Shown: positions 25,944-36,149, numbered from the stretch's first letter. The stretch is DNA of 64,000 nt from Bordetella genomosp. 9 (GCF_002261425.1 NZ_NEVJ01000003.1:1550001-1614000), one strand, 5' to 3'. Program-made: numbers and translations. Notes: a model not told the origin generated them from the sequence alone.

Positions 25944-27656
25944 TCACACATGCCAGCGCGCCTGCACCACGCGGAAGCGGTTGGCCACATAGGCGCTATC
26001 GCACAGCGCCGCATTGGCCGCCGGATTCGCCCCGGTGCCATGGAAATCGCTGAAGCTCGCCGACTGGTTGACGAAAACACCGCCGGTCAGGTTCAGCGAC
26101 AAGGCCACGCCGCCCTCTTCCGAAGCATCGCGTATCGCCCTGGCCGTCTCCGCGTCCGTCGTGTACGCCGACATGGTCAGCGCGCCGTGCTCGATGGCGC
26201 TGTCGCGCGCCAGCGCGATGCTTTGCCGGGTGTCGTCGGTTTCGATCACGAAGGCGACCGGGCCGAACCATTCATGCTGGATGGCCGGCTGATGCACGTC
26301 GGCGCGCAGCAGCAAGGGCGTGCGGATGCGCGCCCCGGCAAACTGCGGATGATCGACGGCGCGGCTGGGCGCCAGCACGGGCAGGCCCAGGCCGAGCGCT
26401 TCTTCGATGCGCGCCATCGTGGCATCGCTCTGGATACCGCCCAGCAGGTCGGCGGCCTTGGCGTCGTCGGCCGTCAGGGCCTGCAGGGCGGCGGCGATGG
26501 CGCCGGCGACCTCGTCGAAGGTGGCGCGGCCCTGCGCCGTGCGGATACCGTCGCGCGGCACGTAGATATTCTGCGGCGCCGTGCACATCTGTCCGCTGTA
26601 CAGCGTCAAGGAAAACGCCAGGTTGCGCGCCATGGACTTCAGGTCGTCGACCGAGTCCACGATGACGGTATTGATGCCGGACTTCTCGGTGTACACCTGC
26701 GCCTGCCGGGCATGCTGTTCGAGCCATTCGCCATTGGCCTTGCTGCCCGTGAAATCGACGATCTTCACGCGCGGATGGGTGGCCAGCACCTGGGCGGTAT
26801 CGTCGCCGAGCGCATGCGGCGCCAGCAGCACCGTATCCGGGTCGAAACCGGCCTCGGCCAGAACCTCACGCGCGATGCGCACGGTGATCGCCAGCGGCAG
26901 GATGGCGGTGGGATGCGGCTTGACGATGACCGTATTGCCGGTCGCCAGGCTGGCGAACAGGCCGGGGTAGCCGTTCCAGGTCGGGAACGTGGAGCATCCG
27001 ATGACCAGGGCGATGCCGCGCGGCACGATGGTGAAATGCTTTTCCATGCGCAGCGGATCCTGCTTGCCCTGCGGCTTCTCCCAGGTCACCTGTTCCGGAA
27101 TGCGCGACATCTCCTGCCAGGCATAGGCCACCGCTTCCAGGCCGCGGTCCTGCGCATGCGGCCCGCCGGCCTGGAAAGCCATCATGAACCCCTGGCCGGT
27201 GGTGTGCTGGACCGCGTGGGCGATCTCGAAGCTGGCGCGGTTCAGGCGCTGCAGGATCTCCAGCGACACCCCCACCCAGGCGCGCGGGCCGGCGTGGCGC
27301 CAGCTTCCCAGCGCACGGCCGGAAGCCGCCACCAGTGGTTCGGGATTCAGGCGTGGGTAGCTGATGTGCAGGTCGAAGCCGAAGGGCGAACGCTCGCCGC
27401 CCGCCATGCGGTCGGCGCCGGCGACCTGCAGCGGAAAATCGGCGCCGCGCAGGGATTCGAACGCCTGCTTGCCCGCGTCGCCGGCGGTTTCGCCATAGTT
27501 GCGCGGACTGGGCGATTCCGGATACGGCGTCCAGTATTCTCGGGTCGCGGCGGCGCGCACCGCCCGATCGAGCAGTTCGCGGTGGCGTTCGAAAAAGTCC
27601 GTGGCGCGGGTGGCGTTCAATTCCGGGGTCACAGCGGGGTTCACAGCGGCGGTCAC
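25944..27656 (-). CDS. paaN: Phenylacetate degradation protein PaaN (aldehyde dehydrogenase family)
   Basis: A protein of about 570 residues in the PaaN branch of the aldehyde dehydrogenase superfamily. Visible features include the nucleotide-binding IVDFTGSKANGEWLEQ and the catalytic-Cys region LYSGQMCTAPQNIYVP. It lacks the C-terminal MaoC-like hydratase half of PaaZ, so hydrolytic ring opening must come from another protein if PaaN supplies the oxidation. Start: a GTG at 27656 is chosen because GGAGGAG sits correctly before it; an ATG five codons upstream (27671) has that ribosome site inside its own coding sequence. It is in the operon between paaE and paaG. Confidence 0.9.
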   Translation of the reverse strand: MTAAVNPAVTPELNATRATDFFERHRELLDRAVRAAATREYWTPYPESPSPRNYGETAGDAGKQAFESLRGADFPLQVAGADRMAGGERSPFGFDLHISYPRLNPEPLVAASGRALGSWRHAGPRAWVGVSLEILQRLNRASFEIAHAVQHTTGQGFMMAFQAGGPHAQDRGLEAVAYAWQEMSRIPEQVTWEKPQGKQDPLRMEKHFTIVPRGIALVIGCSTFPTWNGYPGLFASLATGNTVIVKPHPTAILPLAITVRIAREVLAEAGFDPDTVLLAPHALGDDTAQVLATHPRVKIVDFTGSKANGEWLEQHARQAQVYTEKSGINTVIVDSVDDLKSMARNLAFSLTLYSGQMCTAPQNIYVPRDGIRTAQGRATFDEVAGAIAAALQALTADDAKAADLLGGIQSDATMARIEEALGLGLPVLAPSRAVDHPQFAGARIRTPLLLRADVHQPAIQHEWFGPVAFVIETDDTRQSIALARDSAIEHGALTMSAYTTDAETARAIRDASEEGGVALSLNLTGGVFVNQSASFSDFHGTGANPAANAALCDSAYVANRFRVVQARWHV

Positions 27657-27729
27657 GGTAGTCTCCTCCATAATTGTCCAGCGGCGCGGCGCCCCATGGC
27701 GCATGGCCGATCGGCTTCAGCCGGCGCGT

Positions 27730-28806
27730 TCAGGTTTCCTGGTCGAAATCCAGTACCAGCGTGTCGCTGACCGGATAACTCTGGCAACTCAGTACAAAGC
27801 CCCGGGCGACTTCATAGTCTTCCAGGGCGAAATTCGCATCCATGTCGACTTCGCCTTCCACCACCTTGCAGCGGCAGGTGGAACAGACCCCGCCCTTGCA
27901 TGAATAAGGCAGCTCTATCCCCTGCGCCAACGCGGCGTCCAGCACGCTGTCGCGGTTCTTGTCGATGGTGAAGCCGCGGCTATGGCCGTCCTGTATCACG
28001 GTGACGCGGCACTGCGCCTGCCCGGGCGCCGCCGCGCGCGTCCGCGGTCCCTGCGCCGCGCGCGGCGCGCCGAACAACTCGAACTTGATGCGCTCGCGCG
28101 GAAAGCCCAGGCGCTGCAGCGTGGGAACTGCGTCCTCCACCATGGCTTGCGGCCCGCACAGGAACACATAGTCGACGTCGCGCACGCGCAGCCACTGGGT
28201 CAGCAGGCTTTCCACCTTGGCGCCATCCAGCCTGCCGTTGAACAGTTCGATGTCCTGGGCTTCGCGGCTCATGATATGGCATAGCGAGAAGCGCGACATA
28301 TAGGTGTTCTTCAGGTCTTCCAGCGCCTCGCGAAACAGCACGGACGACGACGCGCGGTTGCCGTAGAACAGGGTGAAGCGGCTGTCTGGCTCCGTGGCCA
28401 GCGCGGTCCTGACCAGCGAATACACCGGCGTGATCCCGCTGCCCACCGCGAACGCCACGTAATGCCGGGCATGTAACGGCGAGAAGTCGACCGTGAATTC
28501 ACCGTCCGGCGGCATCACGTCCAGCACGGCGCCCGCTTGCAGCTCGCGGTTCGCCCAGCTGGAAAACGCGCCGTCGTCCACGCGCTTGATGGCCACCCGC
28601 AGGGCGCCGTCGCCCGGAGAAGAACAGATCGAATACGAGCGCCGCAGCTCTTCGCCGGCCACCCGCGTGCGCAGGGTCAGGTACTGGCCGGGGCGGAACG
28701 CAAAGTCCGCCGCCAGCGGCGCGGGCAGGTCGAAAGTCAGGACCACCGCGTCGCGCGTATCGCGCGCCACGTCGACGACCTTGAGCGGATGGAAGGAACT
28801 GGCCAT
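27730..28806 (-). CDS. paaE: Phenylacetyl-CoA epoxidase reductase subunit
   Basis: A 358-residue reductase. A ferredoxin-NADP reductase module (FAD motif RRSYSICSSP, then nucleotide-binding VGSGITPVYSLV) is followed by a C-terminal plant-type 2Fe-2S domain. The cluster cysteines are in CKGGVCSTCRCKV and a final CQSYP. It carries electrons from NADPH to the di-iron oxygenase PaaAC. The start at MASSFHPLK follows paaD by 13 bases. Confidence 0.95.
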   Translation of the reverse strand: MASSFHPLKVVDVARDTRDAVVLTFDLPAPLAADFAFRPGQYLTLRTRVAGEELRRSYSICSSPGDGALRVAIKRVDDGAFSSWANRELQAGAVLDVMPPDGEFTVDFSPLHARHYVAFAVGSGITPVYSLVRTALATEPDSRFTLFYGNRASSSVLFREALEDLKNTYMSRFSLCHIMSREAQDIELFNGRLDGAKVESLLTQWLRVRDVDYVFLCGPQAMVEDAVPTLQRLGFPRERIKFELFGAPRAAQGPRTRAAAPGQAQCRVTVIQDGHSRGFTIDKNRDSVLDAALAQGIELPYSCKGGVCSTCRCKVVEGEVDMDANFALEDYEVARGFVLSCQSYPVSDTLVLDFDQET

Positions 28807-28819
28807 GTCGTCCGGGCCT

Positions 28820-29338
28820 TCAATGGGACTTGAAATAATCGAATGGTTCGCGGCACGCATTGCAGCGGTACAGCGCGCGGCAGGACGTCGCGCCGAAGCC
28901 GCTGAGCATGCGCGTGTCGGCGGACCCGCAATGCGGACACGGTACGGCGGGCGCCGCGCGCCGCGCGATGCCCGAGACATCGATGGCGCGCTCCACCGGC
29001 GGCGCGATGCCTTCGGCCAGCAAGGCCAGGCGCCCCCGCTCGGTCAGCCAGTCGGTGGTCCAGGCCGGTGCCAGCCGCGTGCGCACCGCCACGGCGGCGA
29101 TGCCTTCCCCATGCAGGGCGCGTTCGATATCCTGCGTGATCTCACGCATGGCCGGACAGCCCGAATAGGTGGGGGTGATCGTGACGACGCAGACTGGCGC
29201 CGCGTCCGGACCTTCCCAGGCGATGTCGCGCACGATGCCCAGGTCCATGATGGACACGGCGGGCATCTCCGGATCGCGCACGGCGTCCAGGCAACGGGCG
29301 ATACGGTCCAGCGCCATCCTGTCTGCCGTCGCTACCAT
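28820..29338 (-). CDS. paaD: Phenylacetyl-CoA epoxidase subunit PaaD
   Basis: A 172-residue protein. It has an N-terminal DUF59/MIP18-like domain (VRDPEMPAVSIMDLGIVRDI, TPTYSGCPAMREI) and a C-terminal zinc-ribbon-like part with CPHC, a single Cys in TSC and CNAC (about residues 130-165). PaaD is needed for maturation of the epoxidase complex, probably iron delivery. It overlaps the paaC stop by seven bases, indicating coupling. Confidence 0.94.
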   Translation of the reverse strand: MVATADRMALDRIARCLDAVRDPEMPAVSIMDLGIVRDIAWEGPDAAPVCVVTITPTYSGCPAMREITQDIERALHGEGIAAVAVRTRLAPAWTTDWLTERGRLALLAEGIAPPVERAIDVSGIARRAAPAVPCPHCGSADTRMLSGFGATSCRALYRCNACREPFDYFKSH

Positions 29339-30096
29339 GTGGCCCCCGGGTAGGCGCGCTGCAGGAACTGCATTTCCGCCAGCAGCGGCCCCAGGGCCTC
29401 GCTGTGCCGGCCCTGGCGTCCACCGCGATAGGCCGGGTGGCCGGCGAGATCCTCGCGCGGCACGGTGAGCGTGGCTTCTTCCAGCACCGCTCGCACCTGG
29501 GCCAGCCATGGCGCGCGCAATTCCGCCAGGGTACAGGCGATGCCGCGGCGGGCCGCCTCCGCGTCGATATCGTCGTCGACGAAAAGCTCGCCGGTGTACG
29601 GCCAGGCGCGGTCCACCGCGGCCTGCATGCGCGCATGGCTTTCATCGGTGCCGTCGCCCAGGCGCACGACGATATCGGCCGAACGGCGCGCGTGATAGGC
29701 CGCTTCCTTCACGGATTTTTCGGCGATCGCGGCCACGCGCGGCTCCGTGGATGCCACCAGCCGCTCCAGCAGAAAGTAATGCCAGGCATCGAAGAAGAAC
29801 TGGCGCGCCATGGTGTCGGCGTAGTCGCCGTTGGGCCGCTCCACCAGCAGCGCGTTGCGGAAATCGTGCGCGTCGCGCAGATAGGCCAGCTGGTCCTCGT
29901 CACGGCCGGCGCCTTCGGCCTCGCCGGCCAGCGTCAGCCACAGGCGCGCCTGGCCCAGCAGGTCCAGCGCCGTGTTGGTCAGGGCCAGGTCCTCTTCCAG
30001 GATGGGCCCGTGGCCGCACCAGGCGGACAGCCGCTGCGACAGTACCAGCGTCGTGTCGCCCATGCGCAGTGCGAAATCGAACAGGCAGCGATCCAT
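29332..30096 (-). CDS. paaC: Phenylacetyl-CoA epoxidase structural subunit PaaC
   Basis: A 254-residue ferritin-like four-helix protein, the structural partner of PaaA in the 1,2-epoxidase. Its fold motifs match (LGDTTLVLSQRL-like N terminus, NTALDLLGQARLWL, FFFDAWHYFLLERL), but it does not keep the full set of iron ligands, as expected for PaaC. The start at MDRCLFDFAL lies eight bases after the paaB stop. Confidence 0.94.
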   Translation of the reverse strand: MDRCLFDFALRMGDTTLVLSQRLSAWCGHGPILEEDLALTNTALDLLGQARLWLTLAGEAEGAGRDEDQLAYLRDAHDFRNALLVERPNGDYADTMARQFFFDAWHYFLLERLVASTEPRVAAIAEKSVKEAAYHARRSADIVVRLGDGTDESHARMQAAVDRAWPYTGELFVDDDIDAEAARRGIACTLAELRAPWLAQVRAVLEEATLTVPREDLAGHPAYRGGRQGRHSEALGPLLAEMQFLQRAYPGATW

Positions 30097-30104
30097 GGCG
30101 TGGC

Positions 30105-30392
30105 CTACATGTGCTTGATTTCGTCGGGCATCGGAAAGAAGGTCGGATGCCGGTAGACCTTGCCGCGCGCGGGATCGAACAGGGCCTGCTTGTCGTCCGG
30201 ATCGCTGGCCACGATGTCCGTCGCCCGCACCACCCAGATGCTGGTGCCCTCGTTGCGGCGGGTGTAGACATCGCGCGCGTTCATCAGCGCCATTTCGGCG
30301 TCCGGCGCATGCAGGCTGCCGACGTGCTTGTGGGCCAGGCCGTGCTGGCCGCGAATGAAGACTTCCCACAAAGGCCAGTGCTTGTCGTCCAT
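30105..30392 (-). CDS. paaB: Phenylacetyl-CoA epoxidase subunit PaaB
   Basis: A 95-residue small subunit that bridges PaaAC dimers in the epoxidase. The sequence WPLWEVFIRGQHGLAHKHVGSLHA and the end YRHPTFFPMPDEIKHM are diagnostic. A GTG four codons upstream is an alternative start. Confidence 0.95.
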   Translation of the reverse strand: MDDKHWPLWEVFIRGQHGLAHKHVGSLHAPDAEMALMNARDVYTRRNEGTSIWVVRATDIVASDPDDKQALFDPARGKVYRHPTFFPMPDEIKHM

Positions 30393-30429
30393 ATGCGTGC
30401 TCACTATCGGGTTGCAGGGCGGCGCGCCC

Positions 30430-31410
30430 TCAGGCGGCCTTGCGCTGGCGCTGTTTTTCGGCGTGCGCCACCATGGCGTCGCGCACCCACGCGCCTTCTT
30501 CGTGGGCGCGCACGCGCGCCTGCAGGCGTTCGCGGTTGCAGGGCCCGTGGCCGTCCAGCACTTCACGGAACTCGGCCCAATCGATTTCGCCGAAGTCGTA
30601 ATGGCCGCGTTCCGCATTCCAGCGCAGGGCCGGATCGGGGACGGTCAGGCCCAGGTATTCGGCCTGCGGCACCGTCTGGTCCACCATCTTCTGGCGCAAC
30701 TCGTCGTTGGAAAACAGCTTGATGCGCCAGCGCATCGAGCGCGCGCTATTGGTCGATTCGGCGTCCGGGGGGCCGAACATCATCAAGGCCGGCCACCACC
30801 AGCGGTTCAAGGCGTCCTGGCACATGGCCTTCTGCTCCGGCGTGCCGTGCAGGCACATCTGGATCAGCAGGTCGTAGCCCTGGCGCTGGTGGAAGGATTC
30901 TTCCTTGCATATCCGCACCATGGCGCGGGCATAAGGCCCATAGGAACAGCGGCACAGCGGGATCTGGTTGATGATGGCCGAGCCGTCCACCAGCCAGCCG
31001 ATCATGCCGATGTCGGCCCATGTCAGCGTGGGGTAGTTGAAGATGGTCGAATACTTGGCCTTGCCGCTGTGCAGGTCGGCGATCATTTCGTCGCGCGAGG
31101 TGCCCAGGGTTTCGGCCGCGCTGTAGAGATACAGCCCATGCCCGCATTCGTCCTGCACCTTGGCCAGCAGGACGGCCTTGCGCTTGAGCGTCGGGGCACG
31201 CGAGATCCAGTTGCCTTCCGGCAGCATGCCGACGATTTCCGAATGGGCATGCTGGGAAATCTGCCGGACCAGGGTGCGCCGGTAGGCGTCCGGCATGGCG
31301 TCGCGCGCCTCGATGCGCACGCCGGCGTCGATACGCTGTTCGAAAGCGGCGTCGACCGGGTCGGTGGCGCCGGCGGCGATTGCCGTGGGTTCAGGCGCGT
31401 GCGCGTCCAT
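30430..31410 (-). CDS. paaA: Phenylacetyl-CoA epoxidase catalytic subunit PaaA
   Basis: A 326-residue di-iron monooxygenase subunit that inserts one oxygen atom into phenylacetyl-CoA. The carboxylate/histidine ligand sets are visible as [14 protein letters not shown] and [16 protein letters not shown] (E..H pairs). The start at MDAHAPEP has AGGAG upstream. It is the first gene of the long paa operon, whose promoter and PaaX operator candidate lie in the 170-base divergent region. Confidence 0.96.
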   Translation of the reverse strand: MDAHAPEPTAIAAGATDPVDAAFEQRIDAGVRIEARDAMPDAYRRTLVRQISQHAHSEIVGMLPEGNWISRAPTLKRKAVLLAKVQDECGHGLYLYSAAETLGTSRDEMIADLHSGKAKYSTIFNYPTLTWADIGMIGWLVDGSAIINQIPLCRCSYGPYARAMVRICKEESFHQRQGYDLLIQMCLHGTPEQKAMCQDALNRWWWPALMMFGPPDAESTNSARSMRWRIKLFSNDELRQKMVDQTVPQAEYLGLTVPDPALRWNAERGHYDFGEIDWAEFREVLDGHGPCNRERLQARVRAHEEGAWVRDAMVAHAEKQRQRKAA

Positions 31411-31483
31411 GATGTGTCTCCTGCCTGGGCCGTCCGCCGGAGCGGCGGCCAAACGGTTCTTGATGCCGATAAGCTGCAGGACG

Positions 31484-31512
31484 ATTATTTAATACAGAAA
31501 TTCGTCTGTCAA
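31484..31512 (-). promoter_or_regulatory. paaA promoter
   Basis: On the minus strand TTGACA (31507-31512) is followed after 17 bases by AATAAT (31484-31489), an almost perfect sigma-70 promoter pointing into paaA. The left arm of the PaaX operator candidate lies between the two hexamers, which suits repression by blocking RNA polymerase. Confidence 0.8.
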
Positions 31513-31526
31513 ACGCATTTCTGTAT
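31492..31526. promoter_or_regulatory. PaaX operator candidate, perfect 10-bp inverted repeat
   Basis: ATACAGAAAT (31492-31501) and ATTTCTGTAT (31517-31526) are exact reverse complements with a 15-base spacer. The element overlaps the paaA promoter and precedes paaX. In E. coli the PaaX site is also a spaced inverted repeat, though of different sequence. A second TGTATCA (31540-31546) repeats part of the right arm. Confidence 0.75.
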
Positions 31527-31580
31527 CACATTGGATTTATGTATCATGTCGCGTCATCCCGATAGCCTCCTCCGCCCTCC

Positions 31581-32531
31581 ATGGCCCCTGCCGCGTCCGC
31601 GCTGGAACGCCTTACCGCCAGACTGATCAAGGCGGATCCGCCGCGCGCCAAGTCGCTGTGCGTCAGCCTGCTGGGCGACGCCATCGAGCCGCACGGCGGG
31701 GCGATCTGGCTGGGCGACCTCATCGCCCTGCTGCGTCCGCTGGGCATCAATGAACGCCTGCTGCGCACCAGCGTGTTCCGGCTGGTGGCGGAAGGCTGGC
31801 TGCATGCGGAAAGGCACGGCCGTCGCAGCCTGTACCGGCTGTCGCCGCAGGGGGCGCGCAATACGGCCCATGCCGCGCTGCGCATCTACCAGTCGGTCGA
31901 GCCGGCCTGGGACGGCGAATGGACGCTGGTGCTCATCCCGCGCATGACCAGCAACGGCCTGGCGGAAAGAACCGAGTTGCGGCGCGCGCTGGAATGGGAA
32001 GGCTATGGGATGCTGGCGCCGGGCGTGTTCGCCCATCCGCGCGCCCGGCCGGGCGTGGCCGGCAGCATCCTGGAATCGCTGGGCATACCCGACAAGGCGC
32101 TGGTGCTGGCCGCGCGCGACCTGCCCGACGTGGGCACCCTGCCCCTGGCCGCCCTGGCCGAGCAATGCTGGAATCTGCAGGAGCTGGCCGGGCAGTACCG
32201 CGAATTCGTCCAGCAGTTCGCGCCGCTGGAAAAAACCCTGGCGGACGGCGATGCCGACGGCGCCGGCGCGCCGGCGGCGGCCTTCGCCGCCCGCGTGCTG
32301 TTGCTGCATCGCTGGCGCAGGATCGTCTTGCACGACCCCCAATTACCCGCCGGCATGCTGGCGTCCGACTGGCCGGGACACGCCGCCCGCGACCTGTGCG
32401 GACGCCTGTACTGGGCCTTGTTCGATGCGTCAGAAGCGCACCTGGCCAGCATTGCCGGCCATGATGGCGAGCCGCATTTCCGGCCGCTGGCCGCGGAAGC
32501 GCTGCTGCGCTTCGGCGGCCGCCAGCCCTAG
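31581..32531 (+). CDS. paaX: Phenylacetate operon repressor PaaX
   Basis: A 316-residue repressor that releases DNA on binding phenylacetyl-CoA. The N-terminal winged helix (residues about 20-90, [44 protein letters not shown] in outline) precedes the PaaX effector domain. The segment EWTLVLIP and the later [11 protein letters not shown] are family marks. It is divergent from paaA and sits beside the inverted-repeat operator candidate. Confidence 0.95.
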   Translation: MAPAASALERLTARLIKADPPRAKSLCVSLLGDAIEPHGGAIWLGDLIALLRPLGINERLLRTSVFRLVAEGWLHAERHGRRSLYRLSPQGARNTAHAALRIYQSVEPAWDGEWTLVLIPRMTSNGLAERTELRRALEWEGYGMLAPGVFAHPRARPGVAGSILESLGIPDKALVLAARDLPDVGTLPLAALAEQCWNLQELAGQYREFVQQFAPLEKTLADGDADGAGAPAAAFAARVLLLHRWRRIVLHDPQLPAGMLASDWPGHAARDLCGRLYWALFDASEAHLASIAGHDGEPHFRPLAAEALLRFGGRQP

Positions 32532-33073
32532 ACCTTCAGGAAATGCTCGCGGTAATGCTTGAGCTCGTCGATGGAATCGTGGATATCGGCCAGCGCTTCG
32601 TGCCGGCTTTTCTTTTCGAAGCTCTTGTAGACGTCCGGCCGCCAGCGGCGCGCCAGTTCCTTCAGCGTGCTGACGTCCAGGTTGCGGTAATGGAAGAATT
32701 GTTCCAGCCGCGGCATGTAGCGGAACATGAAACGCCGGTCCTGGCTGATGGTGTTGCCGCATAGCGGCGACTTGCCGGCCGGCACGTGCTGCGACAGGAA
32801 GGCAATCAGGATATCCTCGGCCTGCGCTTCGGTAATCGTGGACGCCTTGACCTTGTCGATCAGGCCGCTTTTGCCGTGGGTGGCCTTGTTCCAGCTGTCC
32901 ATGGCGTCCAGCAGGCTGTCGGGCTGGTGTATCGCCAGCGCCGGGCCTTCGGCCACGACGGTCAGGTCCGGTTCGGTCACGACCACCGCCACTTCGATAA
33001 TGCGTTCCTTTTCCGGATCGAGGCCGGTCATTTCCATGTCGAGCCAGACCAGGCGGTTGTCGTTCAGAGCCAT
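32528..33073 (-). CDS. orn: Oligoribonuclease
   Basis: A 181-residue 3'-5' exonuclease of the DEDDh family that degrades 2-5 nucleotide RNAs and pGpG. Catalytic residues are seen in [19 protein letters not shown], in the mid-protein [10 protein letters not shown] region and in [13 protein letters not shown]. The start at [12 protein letters not shown] is standard. It overlaps the paaX stop by four bases at the 3' end and is divergent from the M48 protease gene. Confidence 0.97.
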   Translation of the reverse strand: MALNDNRLVWLDMEMTGLDPEKERIIEVAVVVTEPDLTVVAEGPALAIHQPDSLLDAMDSWNKATHGKSGLIDKVKASTITEAQAEDILIAFLSQHVPAGKSPLCGNTISQDRRFMFRYMPRLEQFFHYRNLDVSTLKELARRWRPDVYKSFEKKSRHEALADIHDSIDELKHYREHFLKV

Positions 33074-33131
33074 ATAATTCGCCTTTTGAAAACCCGATTT
33101 TCTCATATCGGTTTCCCAGCCCGGATTCCCC

Positions 33132-34382
33132 ATGCTGACACTGTTGTTCGTTGCGCTGCTGCTGGTCGATATCAGCGTCAGGCTTTGGCTGTCCACGCGG
33201 CAGATCCGCCACGTCGCCCGCCATCGGGACCACGTACCGCCCGAATTCGCCGACCGGATCGGCCTGGCCAGCCACCAGCGCGCCGCCGACTACACGGTCG
33301 CCCGCGTGCGGCTGGGCATCGTCGAACGGGTCTTCGATGCCGCCGTGCTGGTGGGGCTGACCCTGCTGGGCGGCCTGCAGGCCATCGACATGCTTGCCGG
33401 GTGGCTGACCGACAACGATTTCCTGCACCAGATGCTGTTGCTGGTGATCACGGGCCTGCTGCTGGGCGCGCTGGAATTGCCCTTCACCCTGTGGCGCCAG
33501 TTCAGGCTGGAGGCCCGCTTCGGCTTCAACCGGATGACGCCGGCGCTGTTCGTCTCCGACGCGATCAAGGGGCTGGCGCTGACCGCCGTGATCGGCCTGC
33601 CCCTGGTTGCCGCCATCCTCTGGCTGATGGGCAAGGCCGGCGCGCTCTGGTGGATCTGGGCCTGGGGCCTGTGGGTCGGCTTCAGCCTGCTGACGCTGCT
33701 GCTGTTTCCCATGGTGATCGCGCCACTGTTCAACAAGTTCACCCCGCTGGCCGACCAGGACCTGTCCAAGCGCATCGGCCAGCTGGTGCAACGCTGCGGC
33801 TTCGCGATCAACGGGCTGTTCGTCATGGACGGGTCGCGCCGCTCCGGCCACGGCAATGCCTATTTCACCGGCTTCGGCAAATCGCGGCGCATCGTTTTCT
33901 TCGACACGCTGCTGGCGCGCCTGAACGGCGACGAAATCGAAGCCGTGCTGGCGCATGAACTGGGCCACTTCGCGCGCCGCCACATCACCCGCCGCATCGC
34001 GATCAGCTTCGCCGTGGCGCTCGGCTTTTTCGCGCTGCTGGGATGGCTGGCGCGCCAGCCCTGGTTCTACGAGCAGCTGGGCGTGCTGCCGCGCCTGGAC
34101 GGGCGCAACGATGCCATGGCCTTGCTGCTGTTCTTCCTGGTCGTGCCGGTGTTCACCTTCCTGTTCACGCCCATCGCCAGCTGGTATTCGCGGCGTGATG
34201 AGTTCCAGGCGGACGACTACGCCGCGCGCCAGAGCTCGGCGAAGCAACTGGTGTCCGCGCTGGTCAAGCTGTATGACGATAACGCCGCCACCCTGACGCC
34301 GGATCCCGTCCATTCCGCCTTCTATGACAGTCATCCGCCGGCGGCAGTACGCATCCGGCACCTGGGCATGGCCGCCCGATGA
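33132..34382 (+). CDS. M48 family metalloprotease (CAAX protease 1-like)
   Basis: A 416-residue inner-membrane zinc protease similar to Ste24/CAAX prenyl protease 1. The zinc motif is [14 protein letters not shown] (about residues 273-286), with the third ligand in the downstream [12 protein letters not shown]. Several membrane helices precede and follow it. In bacteria such proteins probably do membrane-protein quality control. The stop overlaps the rsgA start as ATGA. Confidence 0.93.
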   Translation: MLTLLFVALLLVDISVRLWLSTRQIRHVARHRDHVPPEFADRIGLASHQRAADYTVARVRLGIVERVFDAAVLVGLTLLGGLQAIDMLAGWLTDNDFLHQMLLLVITGLLLGALELPFTLWRQFRLEARFGFNRMTPALFVSDAIKGLALTAVIGLPLVAAILWLMGKAGALWWIWAWGLWVGFSLLTLLLFPMVIAPLFNKFTPLADQDLSKRIGQLVQRCGFAINGLFVMDGSRRSGHGNAYFTGFGKSRRIVFFDTLLARLNGDEIEAVLAHELGHFARRHITRRIAISFAVALGFFALLGWLARQPWFYEQLGVLPRLDGRNDAMALLLFFLVVPVFTFLFTPIASWYSRRDEFQADDYAARQSSAKQLVSALVKLYDDNAATLTPDPVHSAFYDSHPPAAVRIRHLGMAAR

Positions 34383-35389
34383 GCCGGCGCGAGCGCCCTG
34401 CCCGGCCCGGTCGCCAGGACAGCCTGCCGGCGGCCCGGCCGGACAAGGCACGGCCCAAGGGCGCCGTGGCGGCGGATGACGCCGATGCGGACACGCAGGG
34501 CCTGCTCGACGGCCGCATCGTTGCGGCCCACGGCCGCCACTACATCGTCGAAATGGCCGACGGCACCTCGCGGCAATGCTATCCGCGCGGGAAGAAGGCC
34601 GGCGCGGCGGTCGGCGATCGCGTGCGGATCGCGCCGCAGGGCCGCGACGAAGGCGCCATCGAGGAAATCCTGCCGCGCAGCAACCTGCTTTACCGCTCCG
34701 ACGACATGCGGGCCAAGCAGTTCGCCGCCAACGTCGACAAACTGTTCATCGTCGTCGCCGTCGTGCCCACGTTTTCGGACGATCTGGCCGGCCGCGCGCT
34801 GGCGGGCGCCTGGAGCGCCGGCATTGCCCCGCGCATCGTGCTGAACAAAGTCGACCTGCAGGCAGGTCTGGCGGAAGCCAGGGCGCGCCTGGCGCCGCTG
34901 GCGCGGCTGGGCGTCCCGGTGCTGGAGGTCAGCGCGCTGGACGCCGATGCCACCCGGCGCACGCTCTACCCGGAAATGGCCGGCCACGTCAGCCTGCTGC
35001 TGGGGCAGAGCGGCATGGGCAAGTCGACCCTGCTCAATGACCTGATACCGGGCGCCAACGCGGCCACGCGCGAGCATTCCGCCGCGCTGGACATGGGACG
35101 GCATACCACCACCAGCACCCGCCTGTATCACCTGCCGGAAGGGGGCGACCTGATCGATTCGCCGGGCTTCCAGGCCTTCGGCCTGCAGCACCTGACGCGC
35201 GAGGATATCGAGCGCGGCTTCCCTGAATTCGCGCCGTACGCGGCGCAATGCCGGTTCTACAACTGCAGCCACCAGCATGAGCCAGGCTGCGGGGTCTTGC
35301 AGGCCCTGCGGCAGGGCCGGATCGATCCTTCGCGCCACGCGCTGTATCTGCGCATCCTGCACGAGAACGCCGCGGCGCCGCGCTACTGA
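34379..35389 (+). CDS. rsgA: Ribosome small-subunit biogenesis GTPase RsgA
   Basis: A 336-residue circularly permuted GTPase. An OB-fold (about residues 40-105) is followed by G4 LNKVDL, then G1 [12 protein letters not shown] and G3 DSPGFQ, and a C-terminal zinc finger ([14 protein letters not shown]). It checks the decoding centre of new 30S subunits. It is translationally coupled to the M48 gene. The first 35 residues are a basic, proline-rich extension. Confidence 0.96.
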   Translation: MSRRERPARPGRQDSLPAARPDKARPKGAVAADDADADTQGLLDGRIVAAHGRHYIVEMADGTSRQCYPRGKKAGAAVGDRVRIAPQGRDEGAIEEILPRSNLLYRSDDMRAKQFAANVDKLFIVVAVVPTFSDDLAGRALAGAWSAGIAPRIVLNKVDLQAGLAEARARLAPLARLGVPVLEVSALDADATRRTLYPEMAGHVSLLLGQSGMGKSTLLNDLIPGANAATREHSAALDMGRHTTTSTRLYHLPEGGDLIDSPGFQAFGLQHLTREDIERGFPEFAPYAAQCRFYNCSHQHEPGCGVLQALRQGRIDPSRHALYLRILHENAAAPRY

Positions 35390-35405
35390 TGACGGATCCC
35401 GCCGG

Positions 35406-36149
35406 CTATTCCGGCGCGGTATCCCGCGCGTTCGGATCGCACAGCACGTGGTACAGGTTACGCAGCATGGCGGCCGTCGCGCCCCAGATGAAGTACTTGC
35501 CCCAAGGCATGGAGTAATACCGGCGCACGCGCCCGTCCGGCAGCTCGGCGCTGTGCAGCCGATGATTCGCCGGATCGGTGATGAAAGACAGCGGGACTTC
35601 GAAGATCTCCGCGACTTCGAACGGGTCGGGGACCACTTCGAAACCCGGCCGGACCAACGCCACGGCGGGCGTGATGGAGAAACCCGTGGCCGTCAGGTAC
35701 GGCGGCATGGTGCCCAGCACATCCACCCATTCCGGCGCCAGGCCGGTCTCTTCCTGGGCTTCGCGCAAGGCGGCCGCGATGGGGCTGGCATCGGTTTCTT
35801 CGATGCGCCCGCCGGGAAAGCTGATCTGCCCGGCATGGTCGTGCAAATGCGCCGTGCGCTGCGTCAGCATGACGGTCACGCCTTGTTCGCGCATGACCAG
35901 CGGGATCAGCACCGCGGCCAGCACGGGCGCGCCTTCCCTGCCCGCATACCGCACGTCGCCGTTCAAGGGCAGTTGCGCGGGCAAGCCGCGCGGATGCTGC
36001 AGCACGCGGCGCAACTCGTCCACCGCCAGGGCCTGCGGCGGCACGGCCTTCAGGCCTTCGTTGGCCGCTACCCAGGGCTGCACCGCCGCATCGAAAGCGG
36101 GCCGGACGATCGGGCGGCGCGGACGTGGCGAGGCGGGCTGGTCGGGCAT
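35406..36149 (-). CDS. NUDIX CoA pyrophosphatase
   Basis: A 247-residue hydrolase with a complete Nudix box (GGRIEETDASPIAAALREAQEETGL in outline, about residues 110-135). It also has the upstream LTQRTAHLHDHAGQISFPGG signature of CoA pyrophosphatases (NudL/YeaB group), which cut CoA to 4'-phosphopantetheine and 3',5'-ADP. It is convergent with rsgA. A tandem repeat of 14-bp units begins just upstream of its start. Confidence 0.92.
   Translation of the reverse strand: MPDQPASPRPRRPIVRPAFDAAVQPWVAANEGLKAVPPQALAVDELRRVLQHPRGLPAQLPLNGDVRYAGREGAPVLAAVLIPLVMREQGVTVMLTQRTAHLHDHAGQISFPGGRIEETDASPIAAALREAQEETGLAPEWVDVLGTMPPYLTATGFSITPAVALVRPGFEVVPDPFEVAEIFEVPLSFITDPANHRLHSAELPDGRVRRYYSMPWGKYFIWGATAAMLRNLYHVLCDPNARDTAPE

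Noticed and set aside
27657..27671. ATG at 27671 as the paaN start
   Set aside because: The only good ribosome site, GGAGGAG, lies within the codons after this ATG and is correctly spaced for the GTG at 27656.
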